Origin: Treponema sp.
GTDB lineage: Bacteria > Spirochaetota > Spirochaetia > Treponematales > Breznakiellaceae
Length of the DNA stretch: 5,597 nt
NCBI GenBank assembly: GCA_031278025.1
Contig: JAITLF010000163.1
Span: 1-5,597, forward strand
Direction: 5' to 3'
The stretch's first letter is position 1, and every line of letters starts with the position of its first letter. Below the pieces are notes generated by a model. That model was not told the origin of the DNA, ran no database searches, and saw nothing but the letters and a program-made list of their open reading frames with translations. Positions 1 through 5,286 of this stretch are shown here, piece after piece. The position numbers were made by a program, and so were the translations under genes.

Positions 1-24
1 CCGCCCCCCGCCGCGGGCCGCGGG

Positions 25-339
25 GCCGGCGCACCGCGCCGCGGCGCCGGGGCTCCGGGGAGCGGGTCCGGCGCGCCGGGGAGCGGGTCCGGCGGTTCGG
101 GAAGCGGGGCCGGCGCTTCGGGAAGCGGGTCCGGCGCGTCGGGGAGCGGGTCCGGGGCTTCGGGAAGCGGGGCCGGCGCGTCGGGAAGCGGGTCCGGGGC
201 TTCGGGGCGCGGGGCCGGCGGTTCGGGGAGCGGGGCCGGCGCGTCGGGAAGCGGGGCCGGGGCTTCGGGAAGCGGGGCCGGCGGTTCGGGGAGCGGGTCC
301 GGGGCTTCGGGGAGCGGGGCCGGAGCGCCGGGAAGCGGG
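25..339. repeat. GC-rich block of 21-bp tandem array (about 15 units)
   Basis: Tandem 21-bp units, nearly all G and C, built on the pattern GGCCGGCGCTTCGGGAAGCG with a few variable positions (T/G, C/G, A/G). Clear units run from about 46; the one at 25 and the sequence to its left are degenerate. Many units contain the self-complementary GCTTCGGGAAGC and GCCGGC. The block is in exact phase with the next block (anchor positions 327 and 348 are 21 bp apart), so both belong to one array. Reading frames stay open on both strands: minus strand gives heptads of the type PLPEAPA / PLPDAPD, plus strand gives Gly-Ser-Gly-Ala heptads ending at a TGA at 343-345, and a second plus frame runs through. Which, if any, is translated cannot be decided here because the left end is cut by the window. 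Confidence 0.95.
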
Positions 340-712
340 TCTTGAACTTCCAGATTCAAGTCTTGAACTTCCAGACTTAAGTCTAGAACTTCCAGACTCA
401 AGTCTAGAACTTCCAGACTCAAGTCTGAAACTTCCAGACTCAAGTCTTGAACTTCCAGACTCAAGTCTAGAACTTCCAGACTCAAGTCTTGAACTTCCAG
501 ACTCAAGTCTAGAACTTCCAGACTTAAGTCTAGAGCTTCCAGACTCAAGTCTAGAGCTTCCAGACTTAAGTCTAGAGCTTCCAGACTCACGTCTAGAGCT
601 TCCAGACTCACGTCTAGAGCTTCCAGACTCACGTCTTGAACTTCCAGACTCACGTCTAGAGCTTCCAGACTCACGTCTAGAGCTTCCAGACTCACGTCTA
701 GAGCTTCCAGAC
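340..712. repeat. AT-richer core of 21-bp tandem array (about 17.7 units)
   Basis: Seventeen full 21-bp units start at 340, 361, 382 and so on to 676, plus part of one at 697. The core is TCTAGAACTTCCAGACTCA followed by AG or CG. Variation is limited to a few positions: A/T at base 4, A/G at base 7, C/T at base 18 and A/C at base 20. The variants are clustered, with AG-ending units on the left and CG-ending units on the right, as expected from local unit duplication. Each unit is an imperfect palindrome (AGTCT ... AGACT around GAACTTC). On the minus strand one open frame reads heptads LSLEVLD / LSLEVQD / VSLEALD; on the plus strand another reads LELPDSS / LELPDSR. Confidence 0.97.
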
Positions 713-764
713 CCCGGCCCGCGGCTTCCAGACCCCGGCCCGCGGCTTCCAGACCCCGGCCCGG
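713..764. repeat. GC-rich tail of 21-bp tandem array (about 2.5 units)
   Basis: The units at 718 and 739 keep the CTTCCAGAC core of the neighbouring block, but the TCTAGA part is replaced by CCCGGCCCGCGG, so the array becomes GC-rich again near the HAD gene. The 21-bp phase is kept. On the minus strand the frame reads LEAAGRG heptads, contiguous with the LEALDVS heptads further left. The last partial unit merges into the inverted repeat at 756-778. Confidence 0.9.
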
Positions 765-778
765 AAACGCCGGGCCGG
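756..778. repeat. 9-bp perfect inverted repeat between array and HAD gene
   Basis: CCGGCCCGG at 756-764 is the exact reverse complement of CCGGGCCGG at 770-778, with a 5-nt loop AAACG. It lies 14 bp beyond the HAD stop codon and could end or stabilise the minus-strand transcript. On that strand no T-run follows, because the array continues, so it is not a canonical intrinsic terminator. In plus-strand RNA the stem is equally good and is also not followed by a T-run. Confidence 0.6.
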
Positions 779-791
779 TCCCCGCAATGAT

Positions 792-1454
792 TTAACGGAA
801 GAAAAGCTGGCTGCCCAGGCCGTATACGTCTTCCACCCCGTCCACCAGGATACCCCCCATGCCCAGGTCCAGGGGCAGGGCAATGTCTATGTCGTACCGG
901 TCCCCAATGGAAACGCAGGCCGCCGGGGACGCCCCTGAAAGTTCCGCCCCTTTCAGGAAAGGGGCCGTGTGGGGTTTGGATACCCCGCACGTGTCAAGAC
1001 CCACCAGGGCGCCGAAGAGATCCGCCACCCCCAACACGGCAAGGGTCTTCCGGGCCACCAGGACCGGGTTGTTGGTTACCACTGCCAGGGAAAAGGTTGA
1101 CGCCAGCGCCGTAAGGGTTTCCCGGAGTTTGGGGTCCTTCTTGAGGAACCGCGCCGGTTCGTAAAGTTCCTCCCGCCAGCGGATGGTTTCTTCGATGGAA
1201 ACGCCAAAGGCCAGAAAGACATTCCCCAGGCTTATCTGAGCGCTGCCGCCGGATGCGCCATGTTCCGCCGACCGGGTCTTCCGGTATTCGGCGATTTCCC
1301 GCCGCATTTCATCAAAGCCGGTATTCCTCAGTTCCGCCAGGCGCCGTACGGGGCTTTCCCGCTGGAACCGCAGGTATTCCTCATGGGAGTAAAGGGTGTT
1401 GTCCATGTCGAAAAGAAGGGCGGTAATGGTTTGGGGAATACGGAAGATCGTCAT
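792..1454 (-). CDS. HAD-superfamily hydrolase, pyrimidine 5'-nucleotidase-like
   Basis: A cytoplasmic phosphatase of the haloacid dehalogenase fold, expected to remove phosphate from a nucleotide or other small phosphorylated metabolite using Mg2+. All four HAD motifs are present: motif I FDMDNT with the nucleophile D16 and acid/base D18, motif II VVTNN with T127, motif III SKPH with K160, and motif IV GDRYDID (D185 and D190) holding the metal. The helical stretch between motifs I and II (about residues 25-115) fits a cap domain of the type seen in pyrimidine 5'-nucleotidases. The length, 220 residues, is normal. It lies downstream of prs on the same strand, so a role in nucleotide turnover is plausible but inferred; the true substrate cannot be read from sequence. 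The start is odd: no Shine-Dalgarno is visible and a 14-bp tandem duplication has copied the ATG (see 1441-1468). It ends TAA about 30 bp before the 21-bp array. Confidence 0.9.
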   Translation of the reverse strand: MTIFRIPQTITALLFDMDNTLYSHEEYLRFQRESPVRRLAELRNTGFDEMRREIAEYRKTRSAEHGASGGSAQISLGNVFLAFGVSIEETIRWREELYEPARFLKKDPKLRETLTALASTFSLAVVTNNPVLVARKTLAVLGVADLFGALVGLDTCGVSKPHTAPFLKGAELSGASPAACVSIGDRYDIDIALPLDLGMGGILVDGVEDVYGLGSQLFFR

Positions 1455-1468
1455 CGGAAGATCGTCAT
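1441..1468 (-). repeat. 14-bp tandem duplication spanning the HAD start codon
   Basis: CGGAAGATCGTCAT occurs twice without a gap (1441-1454 and 1455-1468). On the minus strand each copy begins ATGACGATCTTCCG, so both the start codon and the first four codons are duplicated. Because 14 is not a multiple of 3, the upstream ATG (1468) reads MTIFR and stops at a TGA that overlaps the downstream ATG as ATGA. The downstream copy is the one in frame with the HAD protein. Confidence 0.95.
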
Positions 1469-1502
1469 GGGGAGCTCGTTATCGCCGGCATGTATAAATC
1501 GA

Positions 1503-1522
1503 AGGGATCCCGCCCGATCCCT
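1503..1522 (-). terminator. hairpin in the prs-HAD gap, weak terminator or attenuator candidate
   Basis: AGGGATC (1503-1509) and GATCCCT (1516-1522) form a 7-bp stem with a 6-nt loop. On the minus strand it lies about 40 bp after the prs stop and is followed by TCGATTTAT, a poor U-tract, so termination would be leaky at best. Immediately upstream on the same strand is AAGGAGG (1523-1529), an ideal Shine-Dalgarno with no ATG, GTG or TTG at a usable distance. The role is uncertain. Confidence 0.25.
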
Positions 1523-1560
1523 CCTCCTTCCCGATCCCCCCGCCTTCCGCCTTCATTCGT

Positions 1561-2772
1561 TCAAGTATCCGCCAAGAGCTTCTCGATGATCTCCCGGTTG
1601 TCCAGGAGGGAACTGAGGGACTGATCCTGGTGGAGGCGGGAAATAGTTTGGGCGAACAGCTTGGTGATGTTCACGCTGATGTACCATTCCCGGTTAAGGA
1701 GTTCTTCCTGATAGACCGCGTTGGTCCCGATGATGCGGTAAAAAAGCCCGTCCCGGAACGCGGCGTCAAAATGCGCTATGGCGTTTCCGGAAAACAGGGG
1801 AAGGCTGATGCCGGCTATCACCTTCCGCGCCCCCTGTTCCCGCAGGAACCGCATGGCCTTAAGGAGGGTGCCGCCGGTACCCAGCATGTCGTCGGCCATG
1901 AACACCGTCTTGTCCCGCACGTTCCCCAGGAGCTTAATCTCGGCGATGTTGTTTTCCTGGGCGTCTTTGGAAATCCGGGAATAGTCCCGCTCCTTATAGA
2001 GCAGGGCCAGGGGCTTCTTAAAGGCGGTGGCGTAAAACTTATTCCGGTCCACCGCCCCGGTGTCCGGGGAGACCACGACAAAATCGCCGCTCTGGATTTC
2101 GGCGATCCGGGAAAGCTGCCTGATAATCTGATAGCTGGCATGAAGGTTCTCCATGCGCATGAAGTTGAACCCGTTCCCTATTTCACGGGAATGAATATCC
2201 AGGGTGATGATGCGGTCCACGCCCAGGGATTCCAGGATATACCCGATACGGCTCGCGGTAACCCCTTCGCGGCCTTTTCTCTTGTGCTGCCGGGAATAGG
2301 GATAAACCGGCGTTACCAGGGTGATACGAGCCGCCCCTGCCTGTTTCACCGCGTCAACGGTTACCAGGATGGTCATAAGGTGATCGTTTACCGTAAGGGG
2401 CATTTTAAGGACGCCGTCGTTAAAGGTTAAGGGATAGTGGTTTTCCGGGTCCTGGACAATATAAACGTCCTTACCCCTGACCGGCTCAAGGATTTCGGCC
2501 TTGATTTCCCCGTTGGGAAACAGGACAAAACGGGTGGAGGCCTTGAAACGGGGGGTGTGAATCCCGGCCTCGTCCCGGATCGCGTCATAGATAAAGCTGA
2601 CATGGCGCATCACCGCGTCCGCATCCAGGGCATACTTTTTTGCCATATTCGATATGGTCTGGCTGAATTTATGATGATACCTTTTTTTTAGGTGATGGAT
2701 AACTTCATCGGCGAATACTTCACCCCCCGGACATGCAAGAATGGCAAGATTTTCAGGTCCGGTATGCTTCAT
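1561..2772 (-). CDS. prs: ribose-phosphate pyrophosphokinase (PRPP synthetase)
   Basis: Cytoplasmic enzyme that transfers pyrophosphate from ATP to ribose 5-phosphate, making PRPP for purine, pyrimidine, NAD, histidine and tryptophan synthesis. Visible motifs in family order: FPNGEIKAEI (85-94, matching the RFPDGE segment), YPYSRQHKR (157-165, matching PYARQDRR), TLDIHS (190-195, matching TVDLHA), VVSPDTGAVDR (233-243) and the PRPP-binding loop FMADDMLGTGGT (291-302). The C-terminal ISVNITKLFAQTI matches the usual end. At 403 residues it is about 85 longer than typical bacterial Prs of about 315. Much of the excess is N-terminal, about 75 residues ahead of the first conserved motif, with further insertions such as around 260-285. 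The ATG at 2772 is used because the frame before it quickly leaves coding-like sequence; no clear Shine-Dalgarno is seen. The OmpA-family gene ends 26 bp upstream, suggesting co-transcription. An A8 run on the coding strand covers codons 28-30. Confidence 0.95.
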   Translation of the reverse strand: MKHTGPENLAILACPGGEVFADEVIHHLKKRYHHKFSQTISNMAKKYALDADAVMRHVSFIYDAIRDEAGIHTPRFKASTRFVLFPNGEIKAEILEPVRGKDVYIVQDPENHYPLTFNDGVLKMPLTVNDHLMTILVTVDAVKQAGAARITLVTPVYPYSRQHKRKGREGVTASRIGYILESLGVDRIITLDIHSREIGNGFNFMRMENLHASYQIIRQLSRIAEIQSGDFVVVSPDTGAVDRNKFYATAFKKPLALLYKERDYSRISKDAQENNIAEIKLLGNVRDKTVFMADDMLGTGGTLLKAMRFLREQGARKVIAGISLPLFSGNAIAHFDAAFRDGLFYRIIGTNAVYQEELLNREWYISVNITKLFAQTISRLHQDQSLSSLLDNREIIEKLLADT

Positions 2773-2798
2773 GGGTATTTATTTATACATATACGCGG

Positions 2799-4016
2799 CT
2801 AGTTTTCAAGTATGGTGATCTCGACACGCCGGTTCCGCTGCCGTCCTTCTTCGGTCCGGTTATCCCCCAGGGGCTGTTCCGCCCCAAAGCCCCGAACAAC
2901 GATACGGTCCGCGTCCCTAACCTTCCGTTTAATGAGGTAATCCGCCACCGCGGCGGCCCGCTCTCCGGAAAGCTGCCGTCGTCCCGCTGCCGTTCCCGCC
3001 AGGGCCGTATGCCCTCCTACCAGGATGTCCCGATCCCGGTACTTGAGGAGGATCTCCCCGATCTTGTCCAGCTTGGCCGTCTCCCCAGGCAATAAGACCG
3101 CCGAATCGGCGTCAAACTGAATATTTTCGAGGCTTATGGCTATCCCTTCTTCCACGACCCGCACTGAGGCGTCCTCTAGCCCCAGACTGTCCAGGTCCCG
3201 TTCTATTTCCCCGGCAATACGCTCCTTGTCCATCCCGGAAGACTCAAGAATCTCCGCTTCCGCATTACCCCGGTATTCCACCGTCCTCCCGTTGGAAAGC
3301 TCTAACACGACGCGGAACTCCTCCTCGTACGCACGCGCCTGTCCCAGCTCAAAATCCCAGAACACCACCTGATCCGAAGCCTCTATGATACGCCGGGGCC
3401 ATATCCGCCCCTGAACCGCCTCCGGCTCGTTGAATACCCGGTAGGACACGGAAAAGGCCGGGTATTCCTTTTCCTGCCGCTTCCGCATCCCCAGATAGGT
3501 ATAATCCGCCGTAAAGGAAATACGGTAGGGATCGTCTATGCCGAAACTGTCCCGAAAATCGTGTACCTCGTGCCCCTCGGCGCTCCAGGTATCCCCCGGT
3601 TTAAGGTCCCGGTCCGGAAAGACCGGTACGTTCCGCACCACCGGCATAAAATACCCCTTGTCTATGGTGATATACCCCTGCCGGTCCCGTTCAAACACCG
3701 ACTCGTAGTCCCGGGCCCACTGATAACTCATACCGCCTTGTCCAACCGCCCGTTCCGCTGTCTGGAACTGCCCCCTATGCCGGGCGCGGCCTCCCGCTTC
3801 CTCCTCCACCATTACCGCGATCCGGTTCAAAACCTCCGCCGTGTGGCTCAACCTCCGGTCCATGTACACCGATTCGTTCACCTTCGAGAGAATACGGTAC
3901 TTGTCCCCCGCCTTATGCTTATAAAAAAACACCTCTCCCCAAGCCGGGGGAAGCAAAAACAAGGCCGCCGTCAACAGGAACGTTAGAAGGGAAAGCCGCT
4001 TATTCCGCTTATTCAT
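2799..4016 (-). CDS. exported OmpA-family protein (C-terminal OmpA domain)
   Basis: A cell-envelope protein, probably in the periplasm or outer membrane and tied to peptidoglycan. With the ATG at 4016 it has 405 residues: a basic N-terminus (MNKRNKR), a hydrophobic signal segment LSLLTFLLTAALFLL, and a likely cleavage after PPAWG. The middle 250 residues are hydrophilic and rich in Tyr, Asp and Arg, with no domain I recognise. The last 110 residues are an OmpA-like domain: ENIQFDADSAVLLPGE, a GHTALAG segment, LSGERAAAVADYL, and the final EEGRQRNRRVEI. The Asp of the usual GHTD motif is replaced by Ala, while the Arg of SGERA is kept. A GTG four codons upstream (4028) would add MVSS. ATG is preferred because it gives a better signal peptide; neither has an obvious Shine-Dalgarno. 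The gene is first of the minus-strand cluster and divergent from the tRNA. AT-rich TAAAATAAAAT upstream may be its -10 region, without a clear -35. Confidence 0.88.
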   Translation of the reverse strand: MNKRNKRLSLLTFLLTAALFLLPPAWGEVFFYKHKAGDKYRILSKVNESVYMDRRLSHTAEVLNRIAVMVEEEAGGRARHRGQFQTAERAVGQGGMSYQWARDYESVFERDRQGYITIDKGYFMPVVRNVPVFPDRDLKPGDTWSAEGHEVHDFRDSFGIDDPYRISFTADYTYLGMRKRQEKEYPAFSVSYRVFNEPEAVQGRIWPRRIIEASDQVVFWDFELGQARAYEEEFRVVLELSNGRTVEYRGNAEAEILESSGMDKERIAGEIERDLDSLGLEDASVRVVEEGIAISLENIQFDADSAVLLPGETAKLDKIGEILLKYRDRDILVGGHTALAGTAAGRRQLSGERAAAVADYLIKRKVRDADRIVVRGFGAEQPLGDNRTEEGRQRNRRVEITILEN

Positions 4017-4076
4017 AGAAGAAACCACACATTTTATTTTAGACTAACCATTTCCGCGCAGGTTGGAAAGGGGCGC

Positions 4077-4105
4077 TTGACTTTTTTACACGGGTCCGCT
4101 ATAAA
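4077..4105 (+). promoter_or_regulatory. sigma-70-type promoter of the tRNA gene
   Basis: TTGACT (4077-4082) and TATAAA (4100-4105) are separated by exactly 17 bp, close to the housekeeping consensus TTGACA-N17-TATAAT. The start of transcription would fall near 4111-4113, only a few bases before the mature tRNA 5' end at 4118, which suits a strong stable-RNA promoter with a very short leader. No other gene on this strand is close enough to claim it. Confidence 0.8.
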
Positions 4106-4117
4106 AATTACCGGTGG

Positions 4118-4191
4118 GGGCCATTAGCTCAGTTGGTTAGAGCAGGAGACTCATAATCTCTTGGTCCGAGGTTCAAGTCCTTGATGGCCCA
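4118..4191 (+). tRNA. tRNA with anticodon CAT, probably tRNA-Ile2 (lysidine type) or else tRNA-Met
   Basis: A full cloverleaf of 74 nt: acceptor GGGCCAT/ATGGCCC, D stem GCTC/GAGC with loop AGTTGGTTA, anticodon stem GGAGA/TCTCT around loop CTCATAA (anticodon CAT at 4152-4154), variable TGGTC, T arm CGAGG-TTCAAGT-CCTTG, discriminator A. CCA is not encoded. It is not the initiator: the 1-72 pair is G-C and the anticodon stem lacks three G-C pairs. The anticodon arm and T arm (GCAGGAGACTCATAATC, TTGGTC, GGTTCAAGTCC) resemble E. coli tRNA-Ile2, and pairs C4-G69 and C5-G68, which TilS uses for recognition there, are present. That favours an AUA-decoding tRNA in which C34 becomes lysidine, but elongator Met remains possible. 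Confidence 0.95.
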
Positions 4192-4194
4192 AAG

Positions 4195-4221
4195 GTAATT
4201 CTACATAAGATAAGGAATTAC
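4195..4221 (+). terminator. weak terminator-like hairpin after the tRNA
   Basis: GTAATTC (4195-4201) and GAATTAC (4215-4221) are perfect 7-bp complements with a 13-nt loop, starting 4 bp after the tRNA. The stem is AT-rich and the T-runs (TTCTTTTT, then TTTTTT) start about 8 bp later, so termination here is only a possibility. Confidence 0.3.
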
Positions 4222-4252
4222 GGAATGGCTTCTTTTTGGTTTTTTCAAGACT

Positions 4253-4318
4253 CGTAGCATCGGGCCTTTATCGTTTAGCAGTTTTGCGCTGGGCACAAAA
4301 ACAGGAGACGATGCTATG
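4253..4318 (+). repeat. 10-bp inverted repeat covering the start of the small broken gene
   Basis: CGTAGCATCG (4253-4262) pairs with CGATGCTATG (4309-4318), with one G-U pair and 46 nt between the arms. The right arm contains the putative ATG at 4316-4318 and lies next to the ribosome binding site AGGAGA (4303-4308). In RNA the structure could hide the start codon. The long loop makes it uncertain. Confidence 0.35.
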
Positions 4319-4519
4319 CCAACCCCCAAAACCATTTATCGTTATTAAGCGGACTGATGCCAAAACCTTTCGACTCACGATTAACTTCACATCCGGACTG
4401 CCCGATCGCCTGTGCGCCGAATGACGCCGCCGTAGCTTCCTTGACTTTCCAGAAGAACTCTCCCTATACCGCATCCCCAGGACAAAATCCGCCGCAGAAG
4501 CCGGTGCCGTGGCCCTTAT
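4316..4519 (+). pseudogene. broken small gene of unknown function (about 68 codons)
   Basis: I do not recognise the family. A good ribosome binding site AGGAGA (4303-4308) lies 7 bp before ATG 4316, which reads MPTPKTIYRY and hits TAA at 4346-4348. In another frame the reading continues as IKRTDAKTFRLTINFTSGLP then DRLCAE, meets TGA at 4425-4427, and goes on as RRRSFLDFPEELSLYRIP then RTKSAAEAGAVALIAYL. Joining these pieces gives a coherent small soluble protein, as if CGTGTTATTAAG lost two bases and a TGG Trp codon became TGA. The acidic, Ala-rich end (SAAEAGAVALIAYL) looks like a regular helix. The right end runs into the MFS remnant on the opposite strand, so the original stop may be lost. 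The frame correction is my inference from protein-like sequence. Confidence 0.5.
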
Positions 4520-4525
4520 TGCCTA

Positions 4526-5114
4526 CCTCATGAGGCCCACGGCATCCTATTCCAGGGCTTCCGTTAGATACGGGGCGAAGAAACCGTATACCGAAGACAT
4601 GCCCAGGCGATTCAAGGCCATTGATGACCAGGCCCACGATAAGCAGAGCCGGCCAGACGTCCCGCTTACTCCTGTCCGCTCCCCCAGGAGTCCGTCCGGT
4701 CTGTTCTCCAGCTCTGGACTTTTTCATACTTCCGGGGGAATGAAAGCACTAGAGATTATCGCTACAACGGTGGTAATGACTATCCAAAGGGCAATGTTAA
4801 CGGGGGTGTTCTCCGGGAGTATCAGGGCGGCCTGCAAAAAGAGAGTCATACGGATGAAACTGATGGACCCGGCGGTTCTGATTTTGCCGTAGTCCCCGGT
4901 CTTACCGATTTCGATAGTGGTTACCTCTTTCATAAGGGGAAGGGCGGACAGAAACCCATATGCGCTTACGTAGGGATAGGGTGTAACGAACGAAACAGGG
5001 CCGGACGCCTCCGTCGTTTGGAATCGGCGCAGGCTAAAGGGAGCCCGTGAATGTATGCGCTGAAAACATGAGATGCAACGAACTTAACAGCGCATATACT
5101 ACTATCGACAGCAT
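4526..5114 (-). pseudogene. decayed MFS permease (LacY/NupG-like, MFS_1_like type)
   Basis: Remnant of a 12-helix sugar, nucleoside or aromatic-acid type permease of the inner membrane. The best part, in one frame open from 5083 to 4727, reads PYVSAYGFLSALPLMKEV, then GKTGDYGKIRTAGSISF, then two hydrophobic helices (FLQAALIL, and IALWIVITTVVAIISSAFI). The GDYGKIR..GS segment is the hallmark loop of this subfamily. After a TGA at 4724-4726 the same frame continues with LCLSWAWSSMALNRLGM, VYGFFAPYLTEALE, a TAG at 4547-4549, DAVGLM and a TAG at 4523-4525. A possible N-terminus lies in a different frame at ATG 5114 (MLSIVVYALLSSLHLMF) after AGGGGG. Helices 2-3 and everything after helix 7 are missing, so this is a pseudogene with stops, a frame change and deletions. 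Confidence 0.7.
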
Positions 5115-5211
5115 TACCCCCTGTTCCCTCCACAGACTCTACCGGATTTTTTCGGTTCCCTCTTCAGCACTCAGCTTTCCCGGCGGAGGGGGAAAAACGG
5201 GCTTTATTTGC

Positions 5212-5256
5212 CCAGGTTTCACAAAACCAGGTTTCACAAAACCAGGTTTCACAAAA
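5212..5256. repeat. three perfect 15-bp tandem repeats
   Basis: CCAGGTTTCACAAAA occurs three times end to end with no mismatch (5212-5226, 5227-5241, 5242-5256). The period is a multiple of 3 and one plus frame reads PGFTK three times, but the surrounding frame has no other sign of coding. On the minus strand the repeats sit about 100-140 bp upstream of the MFS remnant start. Perfect identity suggests recent slippage. An operator array is possible but unsupported. Confidence 0.95.
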
Positions 5257-5286
5257 TGCCGCCACTAATAATTAGGTAGCGTAAAC

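Noticed and set aside
340..712. CRISPR array
   Set aside because: The 21-bp units adjoin directly with no unique spacers and no cas genes are present.
1630..2430. Long plus-strand ORF of 266 codons inside prs
   Set aside because: Antisense shadow of a well-supported prs gene; no ribosome binding site or recognisable motif.
4464..4727. Minus-strand ORF of 87 codons whose ATG overlaps the stop of the preceding frame (ATGA)
   Set aside because: The other frame across this interval continues the MFS-like sequence (helix 7 region), so this ORF is an off-frame reading of a pseudogene. Its own sequence shows no domain.
4509..4892. Plus-strand ORF of 127 codons
   Set aside because: Antisense to the MFS remnant beyond about 4520; only its first few codons belong to the small broken gene.
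5047..5268. Plus-strand ORF ending in PGFTK repeats
   Set aside because: No ribosome binding site, no recognisable domain, and it overlaps the permease N-terminal remnant; the repeats come from the 15-bp array.
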